64,000 nucleotides of DNA, taken from assembly GCA_001725325.1 (NCBI GenBank), contig MEFY01000001.1, positions 186,001 through 250,000 of the forward strand, written 5' to 3'. The DNA is from Leifsonia sp. SCN 70-46. Its GTDB lineage: Bacteria > Actinomycetota > Actinomycetes > Actinomycetales > Microbacteriaceae. The notes below the pieces were generated by a model. It was given only the letters and a program-made list of their open reading frames with translations. It was not told the origin of the DNA and ran no database searches. Shown here piece after piece: positions 55,519 to 63,374 of this stretch. Both the position numbers and the translations under genes were made by a program. How positions within the stretch are numbered: position 1 is the first letter of the stretch; each line of letters starts with the position of its first letter.

Positions 55519-56405
55519 CGAACGTCATCGAGGTCACGAACCTCACCAAGCGCTTCGGGAGCGTGACCGCCGTCGACGACGCCACGTTCACGGTCGGCGA
55601 GAACAAGATCTACGGGCTGCTCGGCCGCAACGGCGCCGGCAAGACCACGCTCATGCAGCTGCTCACGGGCCAGGACTTCGCGACGACGGGCACCATCCGC
55701 GTGTTCGGCGAGACGCCCGTCGAGAACGCGCGCGTGCTCCAGCACGTGTCGTTCATCAAGGAGAGCCAGCGCTACCCCGAGGACTTCCGCGCGCGGCACG
55801 TCTTCCGCAGCGCCCCGTGGTTCTTCGAGAACTGGGACCAGGAGTTCGCGGAGCGCCTCATCGACGACTTCCGGCTGCCGCTCAACCGCCGCATCAAGAA
55901 GATGTCGCGCGGCCAGGTCTCGGCCATCGGCGTCATCGTCGGGCTCGCCTCGCGCGCGCCGCTCACGTTCTTCGACGAGCCCTACCTGGGCCTCGACGCC
56001 GTCGCGCGGCAGACGTTCTACGACCGCCTGCTCGCGGACTACGCGGAGCACCCGCGCACGGTCGTGCTCTCGACCCACCTCATCGACGAGGTGTCGAACC
56101 TGCTCGAGCACGTGCTCGTGATCGACGAGGGCCGCATCATCATCGACGAGGACGCGGAGACGCTGCGCGGCAGCGCGACGACCCTCGTGGGCACGCGCTC
56201 GGCCGTCGACGGGTTCCTCGGCTCCCGCGAGGTGCTGCACCGCGATGCCGTCGGCGGTCTCGCGTCGGTCACCGTCACGGGCCTCAGCGCCCAGGATCGC
56301 GCGGCGGCGACGGCGGCGGGCCTCGAGCTCGCACCCGTGTCGCTGCAGCAGCTCATCATCCGCAGGACCAACACGAGCGAGAAGGAATTCGAGGTCTCAG
56401 CATGA
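55515..56405 (+). CDS. ABC transporter ATP-binding protein
   Basis: 296 aa. Walker A GRNGAGKTTLMQLL, a signature region MSRGQVSAIGVIVGLASRA (short form SRGQ) and Walker B LTFFDEPYLGLDAVA. It belongs to the YtrB/CcmA type that powers export or immunity. It sits between the GntR regulator and a membrane subunit, all overlapping by 4 nt. The regulated operon layout is typical of bacterial responses to cell-wall-active compounds, but the substrate is unknown. Confidence 0.94.
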   Translation: MTNVIEVTNLTKRFGSVTAVDDATFTVGENKIYGLLGRNGAGKTTLMQLLTGQDFATTGTIRVFGETPVENARVLQHVSFIKESQRYPEDFRARHVFRSAPWFFENWDQEFAERLIDDFRLPLNRRIKKMSRGQVSAIGVIVGLASRAPLTFFDEPYLGLDAVARQTFYDRLLADYAEHPRTVVLSTHLIDEVSNLLEHVLVIDEGRIIIDEDAETLRGSATTLVGTRSAVDGFLGSREVLHRDAVGGLASVTVTGLSAQDRAAATAAGLELAPVSLQQLIIRRTNTSEKEFEVSA

Positions 56406-57124
56406 ACCGCATCACCAGAGTCGTGAGGCTGCACCTCACGAACCCGTGGACGACGATCATCCTGCCGTGGATGATCATGGGCATCATCCTGCTCGGCAAC
56501 CTCGCGATCTGGGCGATCGTGCTCGCGAACACGCCCGACGCCGACATCGCCGACGTGCGGGAGGGCCTCGGCTACAGCGGCGCGAGCACGTACATCTTCG
56601 TGTACATCATGGTCGTGGCCGTGCAGGCGATCTCCGTGACCTTCCCGTTCGCGCTCGGCTACGGCGTGACCCGCCGCGACTACTACCTCGGCACGGCGCT
56701 CACGTTCGTGGGGCTCTCGGCGATGTTCAGCATCGGGCTGACGATCCTCGCGGCGATCGAGGATGCGACGAACGGCTGGGGCCTCGGAGGCCGCATGTTC
56801 ACGACCTTCTACTACGGCGACCAGTGGTTCCAGCGGCTCTTCATCTACTTCGCGGCCTTCATGTTCTTCTTCTCGATCGGCATGGCCGCCGCGTCGATCT
56901 GGGTGCGCTGGAAGGCGAACGGGCTCATCGGGTTCTTCGTCGGCCTCGGGGTCATCGTCATCGGCGGCGCCGCCCTGCTCACGGTCACGCAGAACTGGCC
57001 GGCCTTCGGCGCGTTCTTCGCGAACGCCGGGTTCGTCGGGTCGTTCGCGTGGAGCCTCGTCGTGAGCGCGGTGGCCGCCGTCGGCGGGTTCTTCGTGCTC
57101 AGGAGGGCGACACCCAAGTCGTGA
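56402..57124 (+). CDS. ABC transporter permease subunit
   Basis: 240 aa with six predicted helices, starting IILPWMIMGIILLGNLAIWA. YIMVVAVQAISVTFPFALGYG and GLIGFFVGLGVIVIGGAALL are others. It has no recognised domain beyond being the membrane partner of the ATPase just upstream. The 3' end overlaps the convergent gene by 26 bp. Confidence 0.9.
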   Translation: MNRITRVVRLHLTNPWTTIILPWMIMGIILLGNLAIWAIVLANTPDADIADVREGLGYSGASTYIFVYIMVVAVQAISVTFPFALGYGVTRRDYYLGTALTFVGLSAMFSIGLTILAAIEDATNGWGLGGRMFTTFYYGDQWFQRLFIYFAAFMFFFSIGMAAASIWVRWKANGLIGFFVGLGVIVIGGAALLTVTQNWPAFGAFFANAGFVGSFAWSLVVSAVAAVGGFFVLRRATPKS

Positions 57125-57479
57125 GCTCCTCCACGAGCTGGCGGAACGCCTGATCCGAAGCCCGCAGCACTGACCGGCCCGTTATCGGGCCGACCCAGTG
57201 CGCGGGCTTCGCGACGTTCACGATCGTGAGCCCGAGCCTCGATCCCACGGGGTCGGGGGTCACGCGGTACTCGCCCCGGTACCACCATCCGCCCTGCACG
57301 ACGATGAGCCGGCGCACGGGGTCGGTGGAGATGTTGCCGCCCTCGGGGCTCGTCGGGCGCACGCGCTCGAGCACCTCGGCGAACACCGCGTCGGGATCGC
57401 CCGGAACGAGGTCGCCGAACTCGCGCAGCACCGTGCCGCGGGCGGGCCGCTCGAGCGGGGCACCGGGGACGACGCTCAT
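57099..57479 (-). CDS. hypothetical protein, unknown family
   Basis: 126 aa, no transmembrane segment or signal peptide. The core (GGWWYRGEYRVTPDPVGSRL and LTIVNVAKPAHWV) has alternating hydrophobic and charged residues, perhaps an SRPBCC-like beta-sheet, but no family was recognised. ATG at 57479 overlaps the VOC gene stop by ATGA, so the two are cotranscribed. Confidence 0.72.
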   Translation of the reverse strand: MSVVPGAPLERPARGTVLREFGDLVPGDPDAVFAEVLERVRPTSPEGGNISTDPVRRLIVVQGGWWYRGEYRVTPDPVGSRLGLTIVNVAKPAHWVGPITGRSVLRASDQAFRQLVEELTTWVSPS

Positions 57480-57883
57480 CCGAGCTCCTGGAAGGCCGTG
57501 ATCTGCATGCCGCCCGGCGCCTCCAGGCGCGCGTTGAGCGAGTTCCACGGCGTGACCGTGGGCGGCGCGAGCACCGTCGCGCCCGCGGCCTCGAGCTCGG
57601 CCGTCGCCGACGCGGCATCCTCGACCTCGAATGCGACGCGCACCGTCGCCTCGAACCTGCGGCTCGTCGGGCGGCCCACCTCGACATCGTCGATGTACCG
57701 CACCTGGGCGGGGTTGGCGAGCTCGAGGGTCACGCTCGGCACGGAGAGGATGTGCACGCGCGCGCCGTCCGGCCCGTCGTACGACTCGAGCTCCGTGAGC
57801 CCGAGGGCGTCGCGGTAGAAGGCGAGGGCGGCGGCGAGGTCTTCGGTCTCGAGCACGAGGCGGAGCTGCTGGGCGTTCGTCAT
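57476..57883 (-). CDS. VOC family protein
   Basis: 135 aa. LRLVLETEDLAAALAFYRDA is the first VOC module and VRVAFEVEDAASATAELEAA the second. The C-terminal LNARLEAPGGMQITAFQELG replaces the usual metal-ligand glutamate region with an atypical form. Function unassigned, possibly small-molecule binding. Leaderless -10 TAGGCT lies 6 nt upstream, divergent from the tRNA-like RNA promoter. Confidence 0.88.
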   Translation of the reverse strand: MTNAQQLRLVLETEDLAAALAFYRDALGLTELESYDGPDGARVHILSVPSVTLELANPAQVRYIDDVEVGRPTSRRFEATVRVAFEVEDAASATAELEAAGATVLAPPTVTPWNSLNARLEAPGGMQITAFQELG

Positions 57884-57889
57884 GCTGCA

Positions 57890-57895
57890 AGCCTA
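57890..57895 (-). promoter_or_regulatory. leaderless -10 box TAGGCT for VOC gene
   Basis: TAGGCT, 6 nt, ATG at 57883 on the minus strand. Confidence 0.5.
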
Positions 57896-57908
57896 CGAAC
57901 CCCGCGGA

Positions 57909-57914
57909 TACGAT
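57909..57914 (+). promoter_or_regulatory. -10 box TACGAT for structured RNA/SPFH unit
   Basis: TACGAT is a good -10. Transcription from about 57921 would produce a leader of some 230 nt before the SPFH ATG, or a separate RNA. The -35 (about CTGCAA at 57885) is weak. Confidence 0.35.
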
Positions 57915-57920
57915 GGCAGT

Positions 57921-58032
57921 GGGTCATCCGTGCGGCTCAGCAGCAGTCGCTGCAAGGTCCCGCGCATCGGGAGGCCCACGCGTCCGCAAGGACATTCGGC
58001 TAAGCGGTTCGAATCCGCAGGAAGGCGTGTCC
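57921..58032 (+). ncRNA. putative tRNA-like structured RNA upstream of SPFH gene
   Basis: This 267-nt gap holds dense secondary structure and a T-arm-like element: GCGG-TTCGAAT-CCGC at 58004-58018, with the universal TTCGAAT loop of tRNAs. Just before it, GTCC-GCAA-GGAC (57982-57993) is a GNRA hairpin. CACGC (57977-57981) can pair with GCGTG (58025-58029) to close both arms into a three-way junction. Upstream hairpins are GCAGC-AGTC-GCTGC (57940-57953) and TCCCG/CGGGA (57958-57972). No complete cloverleaf or CCA end can be drawn, so it is not an ordinary tRNA. Comparative work has described a tRNA-like RNA next to SPFH/Band-7 genes; this arrangement fits. Ends are approximate. Confidence 0.45.
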
Positions 58033-58150
58033 GTCCCCGGCTCCCGCTCGCGGGAGGACGCCCGGTGGCCCTGCGGGGACGCGAGAGCGATCCCCCCGCC
58101 GCCGTGCTGACGCCGAGGGCGGGCACGTCGCCAGCACACGAGAGGCAACC

Positions 58151-58804
58151 ATGGCGGTCATCACCATCAACGAGTGGGAGCGCGGCGTGGTCTTCACCGA
58201 CGGCGCCCTCACGGGAACTGTCGGCGCCGGCCGCCACCGCAAGCGGGGCCGCGCGGTGTGGCAGGTCGTCGACGTGCGCCCGCGCCTGCTGCAGGTGCCC
58301 GCGCAGGAGGTGCTCACGAAAGACGGCGTGCAGGTGCGCGTCTCCCTCGTCGCGACCCTCGAGATCACGGATGCCGCGGTCTGGGTGGTCGCCTCGGCGA
58401 ACCCCTACGACTCCGTGTACGCCGCCCTGCAGGTCGCTCTGCGCGACCGCGTGGCGGGCGTCGACCTGCCCGAGCTCGCGCAGGCGCGCTCGGCGCTCCT
58501 CGAGGGCGTCGAGGATGCGCTGGCCCCGGCCTTCACGAAGCTCGGCGTGACCGTCACGGGCGTCGCCGTCAAAGACCTCACCTACCCGCAGGAGGTGCGC
58601 GCCGCCGTCGCCGAGGCGGCGCTCCAGCGCCAGCGCGGCCTCGCCGACCTCGAGCGCGCGCGCACGGAGGCGGCGACGCTGCGGAGCCTCGCCAACACGG
58701 CGAAGCTCATGGCGGAGAATCCCATGCTCCTGCAGCTGCGCACGCTGCAGGCCGCGAGCGAGGGCGCCCAGGTGATCATCCACCGCAGGCTCGAGGACGA
58801 CTGA
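58151..58804 (+). CDS. SPFH/Band-7 domain protein (slipin-like)
   Basis: 217 aa. The SPFH core runs from ITINEWERGVVFTDGALTGT through LLQVPAQEVLTKDGVQVRVS and SLVATLEITDAAVWV. The Ala/Glu/Arg coiled coil RAAVAEAALQRQRGLADLER ends the domain. No N-terminal membrane helix is present, unlike stomatins, so it is probably soluble or peripheral. GAGAGG precedes the ATG. A structured RNA lies directly upstream and the SMR gene overlaps its stop (TGATG). A scaffold role, perhaps in RNA repair, is inferred only from families with the same arrangement. Confidence 0.88.
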   Translation: MAVITINEWERGVVFTDGALTGTVGAGRHRKRGRAVWQVVDVRPRLLQVPAQEVLTKDGVQVRVSLVATLEITDAAVWVVASANPYDSVYAALQVALRDRVAGVDLPELAQARSALLEGVEDALAPAFTKLGVTVTGVAVKDLTYPQEVRAAVAEAALQRQRGLADLERARTEAATLRSLANTAKLMAENPMLLQLRTLQAASEGAQVIIHRRLEDD

Positions 58805-59130
58805 TGGGCTACCTCTTCCTCTCCCTCGCGATCGTCGGCGAGGTAATCGCCACCTCGTTCCTCAAGCTCACCTCCGGCGAGAAGTCGGTGTGGTGGGCCT
58901 ACCCGATCGTCGGCGTCGGCTACGTGTTCGCCTTCGTCATGCTCTCGCTCACGCTGCAGAAGGGCGTGCCGCTCGGCATCGCCTACGCGATCTGGGCGGG
59001 CGTGGGCGTCGTCGCCGTCGCGATCATCAGCTGGCTCGTGTTCCACGAGACCCTCACGTGGCAGCAGGTGCTCGGCATGGTCCTCGTCGCCGGGGGTGTC
59101 GTGCTCCTGGAGGCCGGCGGCAAGCACTGA
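58804..59130 (+). CDS. SMR family multidrug/guanidinium transporter
   Basis: 108 aa, four helices. GYLFLSLAIVGEVIATSFLK carries the essential glutamate of helix 1, and GIAYAIWAGVGVVAVAIISW is the signature of helix 3. The QacE/EmrE-like pattern suggests toxic cation or guanidinium export by proton antiport. Translationally coupled to the SPFH gene. Confidence 0.94.
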   Translation: MGYLFLSLAIVGEVIATSFLKLTSGEKSVWWAYPIVGVGYVFAFVMLSLTLQKGVPLGIAYAIWAGVGVVAVAIISWLVFHETLTWQQVLGMVLVAGGVVLLEAGGKH

Positions 59131-59139
59131 CCGTGCGGG

Positions 59140-59721
59140 TCAGCGCCGCAGGTTCTTGGCCATCATTATCGTGCCGAGCCAGCGGTCGTACTTGTAGCCC
59201 ACCTTGCCCATGTGCCCGACATCCTTGAAGCCGAGGCTCTCGTGCAGGTGGATCGAGGCGTCGGCGTTCTTGTCGGCGATGACGGCGACCATCTCCTTGA
59301 GCCCCGCGGCCTTCGCGCGCTCGATGAGCTCGCCCAGGAGCGCCTTGCCGAGCCCCTTGCCCGTGGCGGCGGGCCCCAGGTAGATGTGGTTCTCGACGGA
59401 GAAGCGGAACGCCGCCTTCTCCTTCCAGGGGTAGACGTAGGCGAATCCCAGCAGCTGGCCGCCGGGGCTCACGGCCACGATGAAGGGGTAGCCGCGCTGG
59501 CGCGCGCTGTCGAACTTGCGGCGCGCGTCGGCGAGGCTCCAGGCGGTGTCGCTGAGCGTGATCGACGAGTTGAGCACGTAGTGGTTGTACATCTCACGGA
59601 TGCTCGGCACATCGCCCATCTCGGCCGCGCGGATCTCGTACGAGAACACGGCCTCCGGCTCGGGCGCGGGGCGCAGGTGGGCAGGGAGCACACGGCGGGG
59701 TTGGTACTCCTCCTCCAACAT
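59140..59721 (-). CDS. GNAT acetyltransferase (phosphinothricin acetyltransferase-like)
   Basis: 193 aa. A 40-residue N-terminal extension (LEEEYQPRRVLPAHLRPAPE) precedes the GNAT fold with IREMYNHYVLNSSITL, typical of the PAT/MnaT group that acetylates phosphinothricin or methionine derivatives. The acetyl-CoA loop is GPAATGKGLGKALLGELI. SLGFKDVGHMGKVGYKYDRW ends the domain. ATG at 59721 is fixed by TAGTCT 7 nt upstream. It is downstream of an ABC pair. Confidence 0.9.
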   Translation of the reverse strand: MLEEEYQPRRVLPAHLRPAPEPEAVFSYEIRAAEMGDVPSIREMYNHYVLNSSITLSDTAWSLADARRKFDSARQRGYPFIVAVSPGGQLLGFAYVYPWKEKAAFRFSVENHIYLGPAATGKGLGKALLGELIERAKAAGLKEMVAVIADKNADASIHLHESLGFKDVGHMGKVGYKYDRWLGTIMMAKNLRR

Positions 59722-59728
59722 GAGACCG

Positions 59729-59734
59729 AGACTA
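59729..59734 (-). promoter_or_regulatory. leaderless -10 box TAGTCT overlapping permease stop
   Basis: TAGTCT, 7 nt, ATG at 59721. Its TAG is the stop codon of the ABC permease gene. Confidence 0.5.
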
Positions 59735-60547
59735 CGTGATGTCCCTGCGCCATGCGGTGAGGTAGCCCAGCACCGACACGACGGCGGCGATGCCGAGCAG
59801 CACGAGCCCGCCCTGCCACCACTCGAGCGGGTCCGATGCGCCGACCCCCGCGAACGACGTGAAGATGCTCGAGCCCACGAGCGCGTCGCTCGCCGCTCCC
59901 GGAAGGAACCTGCCGACGGCCGCCGTCCAGTCCCAGATCGACGTGCCGAACCGCAGCACGGGTTCGACGAACTGGGTGAAGGCCAGCACGACCACGATCG
60001 CCGCGACCTGGTTCTGCACGAAGGATCCGACGCCCACACCGATCACGGCCCACAGCGCCATGGCGAGCACGACTCGGCCCGCGAGGGCCCACGTGTCCGA
60101 GTCGCCGAGGCCGGGCTCCGCGCCCGTCGCCGCGAGGATGGGCGCGCCGAGCCCCATCGACGCGACGAGCCCGGCCACCCCGAACACGGCTCCCGCGAGG
60201 GCGAGCACGACGAGCTTGGCGCCGAGCACGCGGCCGCGCCGGGGCTGCGCGAGGAACGTGGGCGTGAGGGTCTGGTAGCGCACCTCCGAGGTGACCGCGA
60301 GGGTTCCGAGGATGAGCGGGAACACGTACCCGACCGCCGTGACGGCCGAGTACACGACGGGGGCGATGAGCTCGCGCGGCAGCTGCGGCGCGTCGGGCTG
60401 GGCGGAGAGCTGGTCGCCGAGCGCCCCGAACAGCCCCGCGAGCAGCGCGGCCGTGAACCCGACGTAGCCGACCATGATGAGGGCGAGGATCCACCACAGC
60501 CGCGTCGACGTGAGCTTGAGCGCCTCGGAGCGCAGGGCGGCGATCAC
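59732..60547 (-). CDS. ABC-2 type transporter permease
   Basis: 271 aa, about six helices. The N-terminus AALRSEALKLTSTRLWWILA and the loop EVRYQTLTPTFLAQPRRGRV are characteristic of ABC-2 permeases. It is coupled (ATGA) to the ATPase gene upstream. Likely part of a drug- or lipid-efflux system; substrate unknown. Confidence 0.92.
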   Translation of the reverse strand: MIAALRSEALKLTSTRLWWILALIMVGYVGFTAALLAGLFGALGDQLSAQPDAPQLPRELIAPVVYSAVTAVGYVFPLILGTLAVTSEVRYQTLTPTFLAQPRRGRVLGAKLVVLALAGAVFGVAGLVASMGLGAPILAATGAEPGLGDSDTWALAGRVVLAMALWAVIGVGVGSFVQNQVAAIVVVLAFTQFVEPVLRFGTSIWDWTAAVGRFLPGAASDALVGSSIFTSFAGVGASDPLEWWQGGLVLLGIAAVVSVLGYLTAWRRDIT

Positions 60548-61443
60548 GCGGCCACCCCCTCGTCGGAGCCCACGAGCTGCAGGAACACGTCCTCGAGGCC
60601 CGCGCGCTCGGCGTGCAGGAGGCTCAGGGCGACGCCCGCGCGCAGGGCGACGGCGCCGACCTCGGCGGCGGCCGCGGCGACCGAGAGGCCGCCCTCCGCG
60701 TCGGCGACGCCGAGGCCCGCGGCCTCGAGGGCCGCGCGCAGACCCGCGCGGTCAGGGGCGTCGACGACGACCCTCGGCGCCGAGCCGAGGTCGTCGAGCG
60801 ACCCCACGTGCACCACGCGCCCGCGCGAGAGGATCACGACCTGGTCGACGGTCTGCTGCACCTCGCTCAGCAGGTGCGAGGAGACGAGCACCGTGCGCCC
60901 CTCCGCCGCGAGGCTCTGGAGGAGGCCCCGGATCCACCGGATGCCCTCGGGGTCGAGCCCGTTGATGGGCTCGTCGAGCACGAGCACCTCGGGGTCGCCC
61001 ATGAGGGCGAACGCGAGGCCGAGGCGCTGGCGCATGCCGAGGGAGAATCCGCCGACACGGCGGTCCGCCGCGTCGGCGATGCCGGTGAGCGCGAGCACGT
61101 CGCCCACGCGCGAGCGCGGGATGCCCGCCGCCGCCGCGTACACGGCGAGGTGGTTGCGGGCGGTGCGGCCGGGGGCGAAGCTCGAGGCCTCGAGGGCGGT
61201 GCCGACCGTCGCGAGCGGGTGCGGGAGGTCGCGGTACGCGACGCCCCCGAAGGTGGCCGCCCCGCTCGTCGGGCGGACGAGGCCGAGCAGCATGCGCAGC
61301 GACGTCGTCTTGCCGGCGCCGTTGGGGCCGAGGAACCCCGTGACCACGCCGGGCTGCACGGTGAAGCTCACGTCGGAGACCGCGTGCACGCTCCCGAAGC
61401 TCTTGCTCACGTGGGTGAACTCGATCGTTGTTCTAGTTCGCAT
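60544..61443 (-). CDS. ABC transporter ATP-binding protein (drug-efflux type)
   Basis: 299 aa. Walker A GPNGAGKTTSLRMLLG, signature FSLGMRQRLGLAFALMG and Walker B EVLVLDEPINGLDPEG. It follows the DrrA/NatA ATPase pattern with a C-terminal extension. ATG at 61443 is preceded by TACAGT 6 nt upstream; a 9-bp inverted repeat spans the start codon and promoter, hinting at repression. Confidence 0.94.
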   Translation of the reverse strand: MRTRTTIEFTHVSKSFGSVHAVSDVSFTVQPGVVTGFLGPNGAGKTTSLRMLLGLVRPTSGAATFGGVAYRDLPHPLATVGTALEASSFAPGRTARNHLAVYAAAAGIPRSRVGDVLALTGIADAADRRVGGFSLGMRQRLGLAFALMGDPEVLVLDEPINGLDPEGIRWIRGLLQSLAAEGRTVLVSSHLLSEVQQTVDQVVILSRGRVVHVGSLDDLGSAPRVVVDAPDRAGLRAALEAAGLGVADAEGGLSVAAAAAEVGAVALRAGVALSLLHAERAGLEDVFLQLVGSDEGVAA

Positions 61444-61451
61444 AGAACAAC
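61427..61451. promoter_or_regulatory. 9-bp inverted repeat over ABC start codon
   Basis: GTTGTTCTA at 61427-61435 and TAGAACAAC at 61443-61451 are perfect 9-bp arms with a 7-nt centre containing part of the start codon region. It abuts the -10 TACAGT (61455-61450). It may be an operator for an unlinked GntR or PadR protein, or a translational hairpin. Confidence 0.6.
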
Positions 61452-61455
61452 TGTA
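61450..61455 (-). promoter_or_regulatory. leaderless -10 box TACAGT for ABC pair
   Basis: TACAGT, 6 nt, ATG at 61443 on the minus strand. Confidence 0.5.
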
Positions 61456-61458
61456 CCT

Positions 61459-62136
61459 CTAAGCGAGCGACCAGTCCACGGGCGGGGCGCCCTGCTCGGC
61501 GAGGAGCTCGTTCGCGCGGCTGAACGGGCGCGAGCCGAAGAAGCCGTTGTGGGCCGAGAGCGGGCTGGGGTGCGCGCTGCGGATGATCGGGGTGTCGCCG
61601 AGGAGCGGCGCGAGGCCGGCCGCATCCCGGCCCCACAGGATCGCGACGAGCGGGCCGCCGCGGGCGACGAGCGCGCGGATCGCCGCCTCGGTCACGGCCT
61701 CCCAGCCCTTGCCGCGGTGCGAGCCCGAGACTCCCGCCTGCACCGTGAGCACGCGGTTGAGCAGCATGACGCCGTGCTGCGACCAGCGCGTGAGGTCGCC
61801 GTGCTCGGGCACGGGCAGGCCCAGGTCGGAGTTCATCTCCTTGTAGATGTTCTGCAGGCTGCGCGGCACGGGCCGCACGGCCGGGTCGACGGAGAACGAG
61901 AGGCCCACGGGATGCCCGGGAGTCGGGTAGGGGTCCTGACCCACGATGAGCACGCGCACGTCGGCGAGCGGGTACTCGAACGCGCGCAGCACGCGGCCGC
62001 CCTCCGGCAGGTACCTGCGCCCGGCAGCAGTCTCGGCGCGCAGGAAGTCCCCCAGGGCGTGCACCTGCGGCTCGACCGGCGCGAGCGCCGCCGCCCAGCC
62101 CGGGTCGACGAGGTCCGCGAGCGGAGCGGGGCTCAT
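61459..62136 (-). CDS. ung: uracil-DNA glycosylase
   Basis: 225 aa, family-1 [23 protein letters not shown] contains the catalytic aspartate ([11 protein letters not shown] motif variant), LLNRVLTVQ is the uracil pocket and the DNA-intercalation loop is [20 protein letters not shown]. It removes uracil from DNA. ATG at 62136 overlaps the S51-like gene by 4 nt. Confidence 0.97.
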   Translation of the reverse strand: MSPAPLADLVDPGWAAALAPVEPQVHALGDFLRAETAAGRRYLPEGGRVLRAFEYPLADVRVLIVGQDPYPTPGHPVGLSFSVDPAVRPVPRSLQNIYKEMNSDLGLPVPEHGDLTRWSQHGVMLLNRVLTVQAGVSGSHRGKGWEAVTEAAIRALVARGGPLVAILWGRDAAGLAPLLGDTPIIRSAHPSPLSAHNGFFGSRPFSRANELLAEQGAPPVDWSLA

Positions 62137-62855
62137 GCCCCGAGCGTCCCCACGAGCACGCCCTCGTCGCCGGGGCTGACGCGCCACACGCTGCCGGCGC
62201 CCTCCACGCGCAGCTCGCCGTCGCCCACGATGATGACGGTGAACTCGTCGATGGCCACTCCCCCGTCGACGAGCCCGGCCTCGGTCGCGGCGATGAGGCG
62301 CGAGAGGGTCCCCCACTGGGCGGCGTGCACGTCGACGGCGAGGTCGACGAGCCCGAGTCCCTCGACGACCGTGAGCTCGTCGAGATCCTCGCCCGTCTCC
62401 TCGGGGCAGATCGGCACGCCGCCGATCTGCCAGCCTCCGATGATGGCGCGGTCGGCGGCGATCATGGCGCCCGCGGAGAACCCCGCGTACGGCAGGCCGT
62501 CGGTCACGAGCAGGCGGATCTCCTCGACGATCGGCAGCACGGCCTCCAGGTACGACGGGGTGTGGCCGCCGCCGATGAGCAGGCCGTCGATGTCGGTGAG
62601 CACCGACGACGGGAACGCCTCCCCCTCGTCGACGTGCGCGATCACGGGGTCGCACGGCGCCGTGCGCAAGAGCTGCTCGCGGTAGGCGTGGGAGTAGAGC
62701 GGGGCATCCTCGCCGCCGCCGACCAGCAGCACGGCGACCCGCGCGACATCGCGGCCGATCGAGGATGCCCGGGCCGCGGCCTCGGCGAGGAACCGCTCGT
62801 ACACCTCCCCGTCGTAGTCGTCGGAGCGCCCGCCGCCGATGAGGTGGATGCTCAC
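62133..62855 (-). CDS. peptidase S51-like / type-1 glutamine amidotransferase-like
   Basis: 240 aa. [20 protein letters not shown] and [13 protein letters not shown] (nucleophile Ser in GxSAG) match the S51 group that includes cyanophycinase and peptidase [20 protein letters not shown] starts the protein at GTG 62855; this overlaps the PRTase stop by GTGA. The substrate is probably a dipeptide or acidic polymer; no cyanophycin genes are nearby. Confidence 0.88.
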   Translation of the reverse strand: MSIHLIGGGRSDDYDGEVYERFLAEAAARASSIGRDVARVAVLLVGGGEDAPLYSHAYREQLLRTAPCDPVIAHVDEGEAFPSSVLTDIDGLLIGGGHTPSYLEAVLPIVEEIRLLVTDGLPYAGFSAGAMIAADRAIIGGWQIGGVPICPEETGEDLDELTVVEGLGLVDLAVDVHAAQWGTLSRLIAATEAGLVDGGVAIDEFTVIIVGDGELRVEGAGSVWRVSPGDEGVLVGTLGA

Positions 62856-63349
62856 AGCGTCACCACCGGGTTCACCGACCACGGGAAGTTGATCCAGCGG
62901 TCGGTGCGCTTCCACGAGTACGTGGGCTCGTAGACCGTGCCGGGCTTCGTGTAGAGCACGGCGGTGCGCAGGTCGGCGCCGCCCGCCTCGAGCAGCTGCA
63001 CGACCATCGCGAGCGTGCGGCCGGAGTCGGACACGTCGTCGACGAGCAGCACGCGCTTGCCCGCTATCGACGCCTCGTCGAGCAGGGGCGGGAGCATGAC
63101 GGGCTCGGGCAGGCGCGTGCCGACGCCCGTGTAGAACTCGGCGTTCACGGCGCCGCAGCTCTTGATGCCGAGGGCGTACGAGATGCTGCCCGCGAGCAGC
63201 AGCCCGCCGCGCGCGATGGCCACGACGATCTCGGGCTCGAACCCGCTGCGGAGCACCTCGCGCGCGATCTCGCGCGACGCCTCCCCGAACTGCTCGTAGC
63301 TGAGCTCCTCGCGTTCTCGACTCGTCTCGGCCTCGGCGTTCGCACTCAT
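62852..63349 (-). CDS. phosphoribosyltransferase (type I, Hpt/Gpt-like)
   Basis: 165 aa. The PRPP-binding loop [20 protein letters not shown] is diagnostic, as is the flexible loop after [18 protein letters not shown]. The N-terminus matches actinobacterial xanthine/hypoxanthine-type PRTases that salvage purines. ATG at 63349 follows TAGCGT by 6 nt. It starts the PRTase-S51-ung operon and is divergent from the MFS gene. Confidence 0.9.
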   Translation of the reverse strand: MSANAEAETSREREELSYEQFGEASREIAREVLRSGFEPEIVVAIARGGLLLAGSISYALGIKSCGAVNAEFYTGVGTRLPEPVMLPPLLDEASIAGKRVLLVDDVSDSGRTLAMVVQLLEAGGADLRTAVLYTKPGTVYEPTYSWKRTDRWINFPWSVNPVVTL

Positions 63350-63355
63350 GCGTTC

Positions 63356-63361
63356 ACGCTA
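63356..63361 (-). promoter_or_regulatory. leaderless -10 box TAGCGT (divergent pair)
   Basis: TAGCGT, 6 nt, ATG at 63349 on the minus strand; 1 nt separates it from the opposing TAGCAT. Confidence 0.5.
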
Positions 63362-63362
63362 C

Positions 63363-63368
63363 TAGCAT
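63363..63368 (+). promoter_or_regulatory. leaderless -10 box TAGCAT (divergent pair)
   Basis: TAGCAT, 6 nt, ATG at 63375. The two start codons are 25 bp apart. Confidence 0.5.
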
Positions 63369-63374
63369 CCGAAC

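Noticed and set aside
57921-58032. A normal tRNA gene upstream of the SPFH gene
   Set aside because: Only the T-arm is clear. No 7-bp acceptor stem, anticodon arm with 7-nt loop or CCA end can be drawn, so it is listed as a tRNA-like RNA instead.
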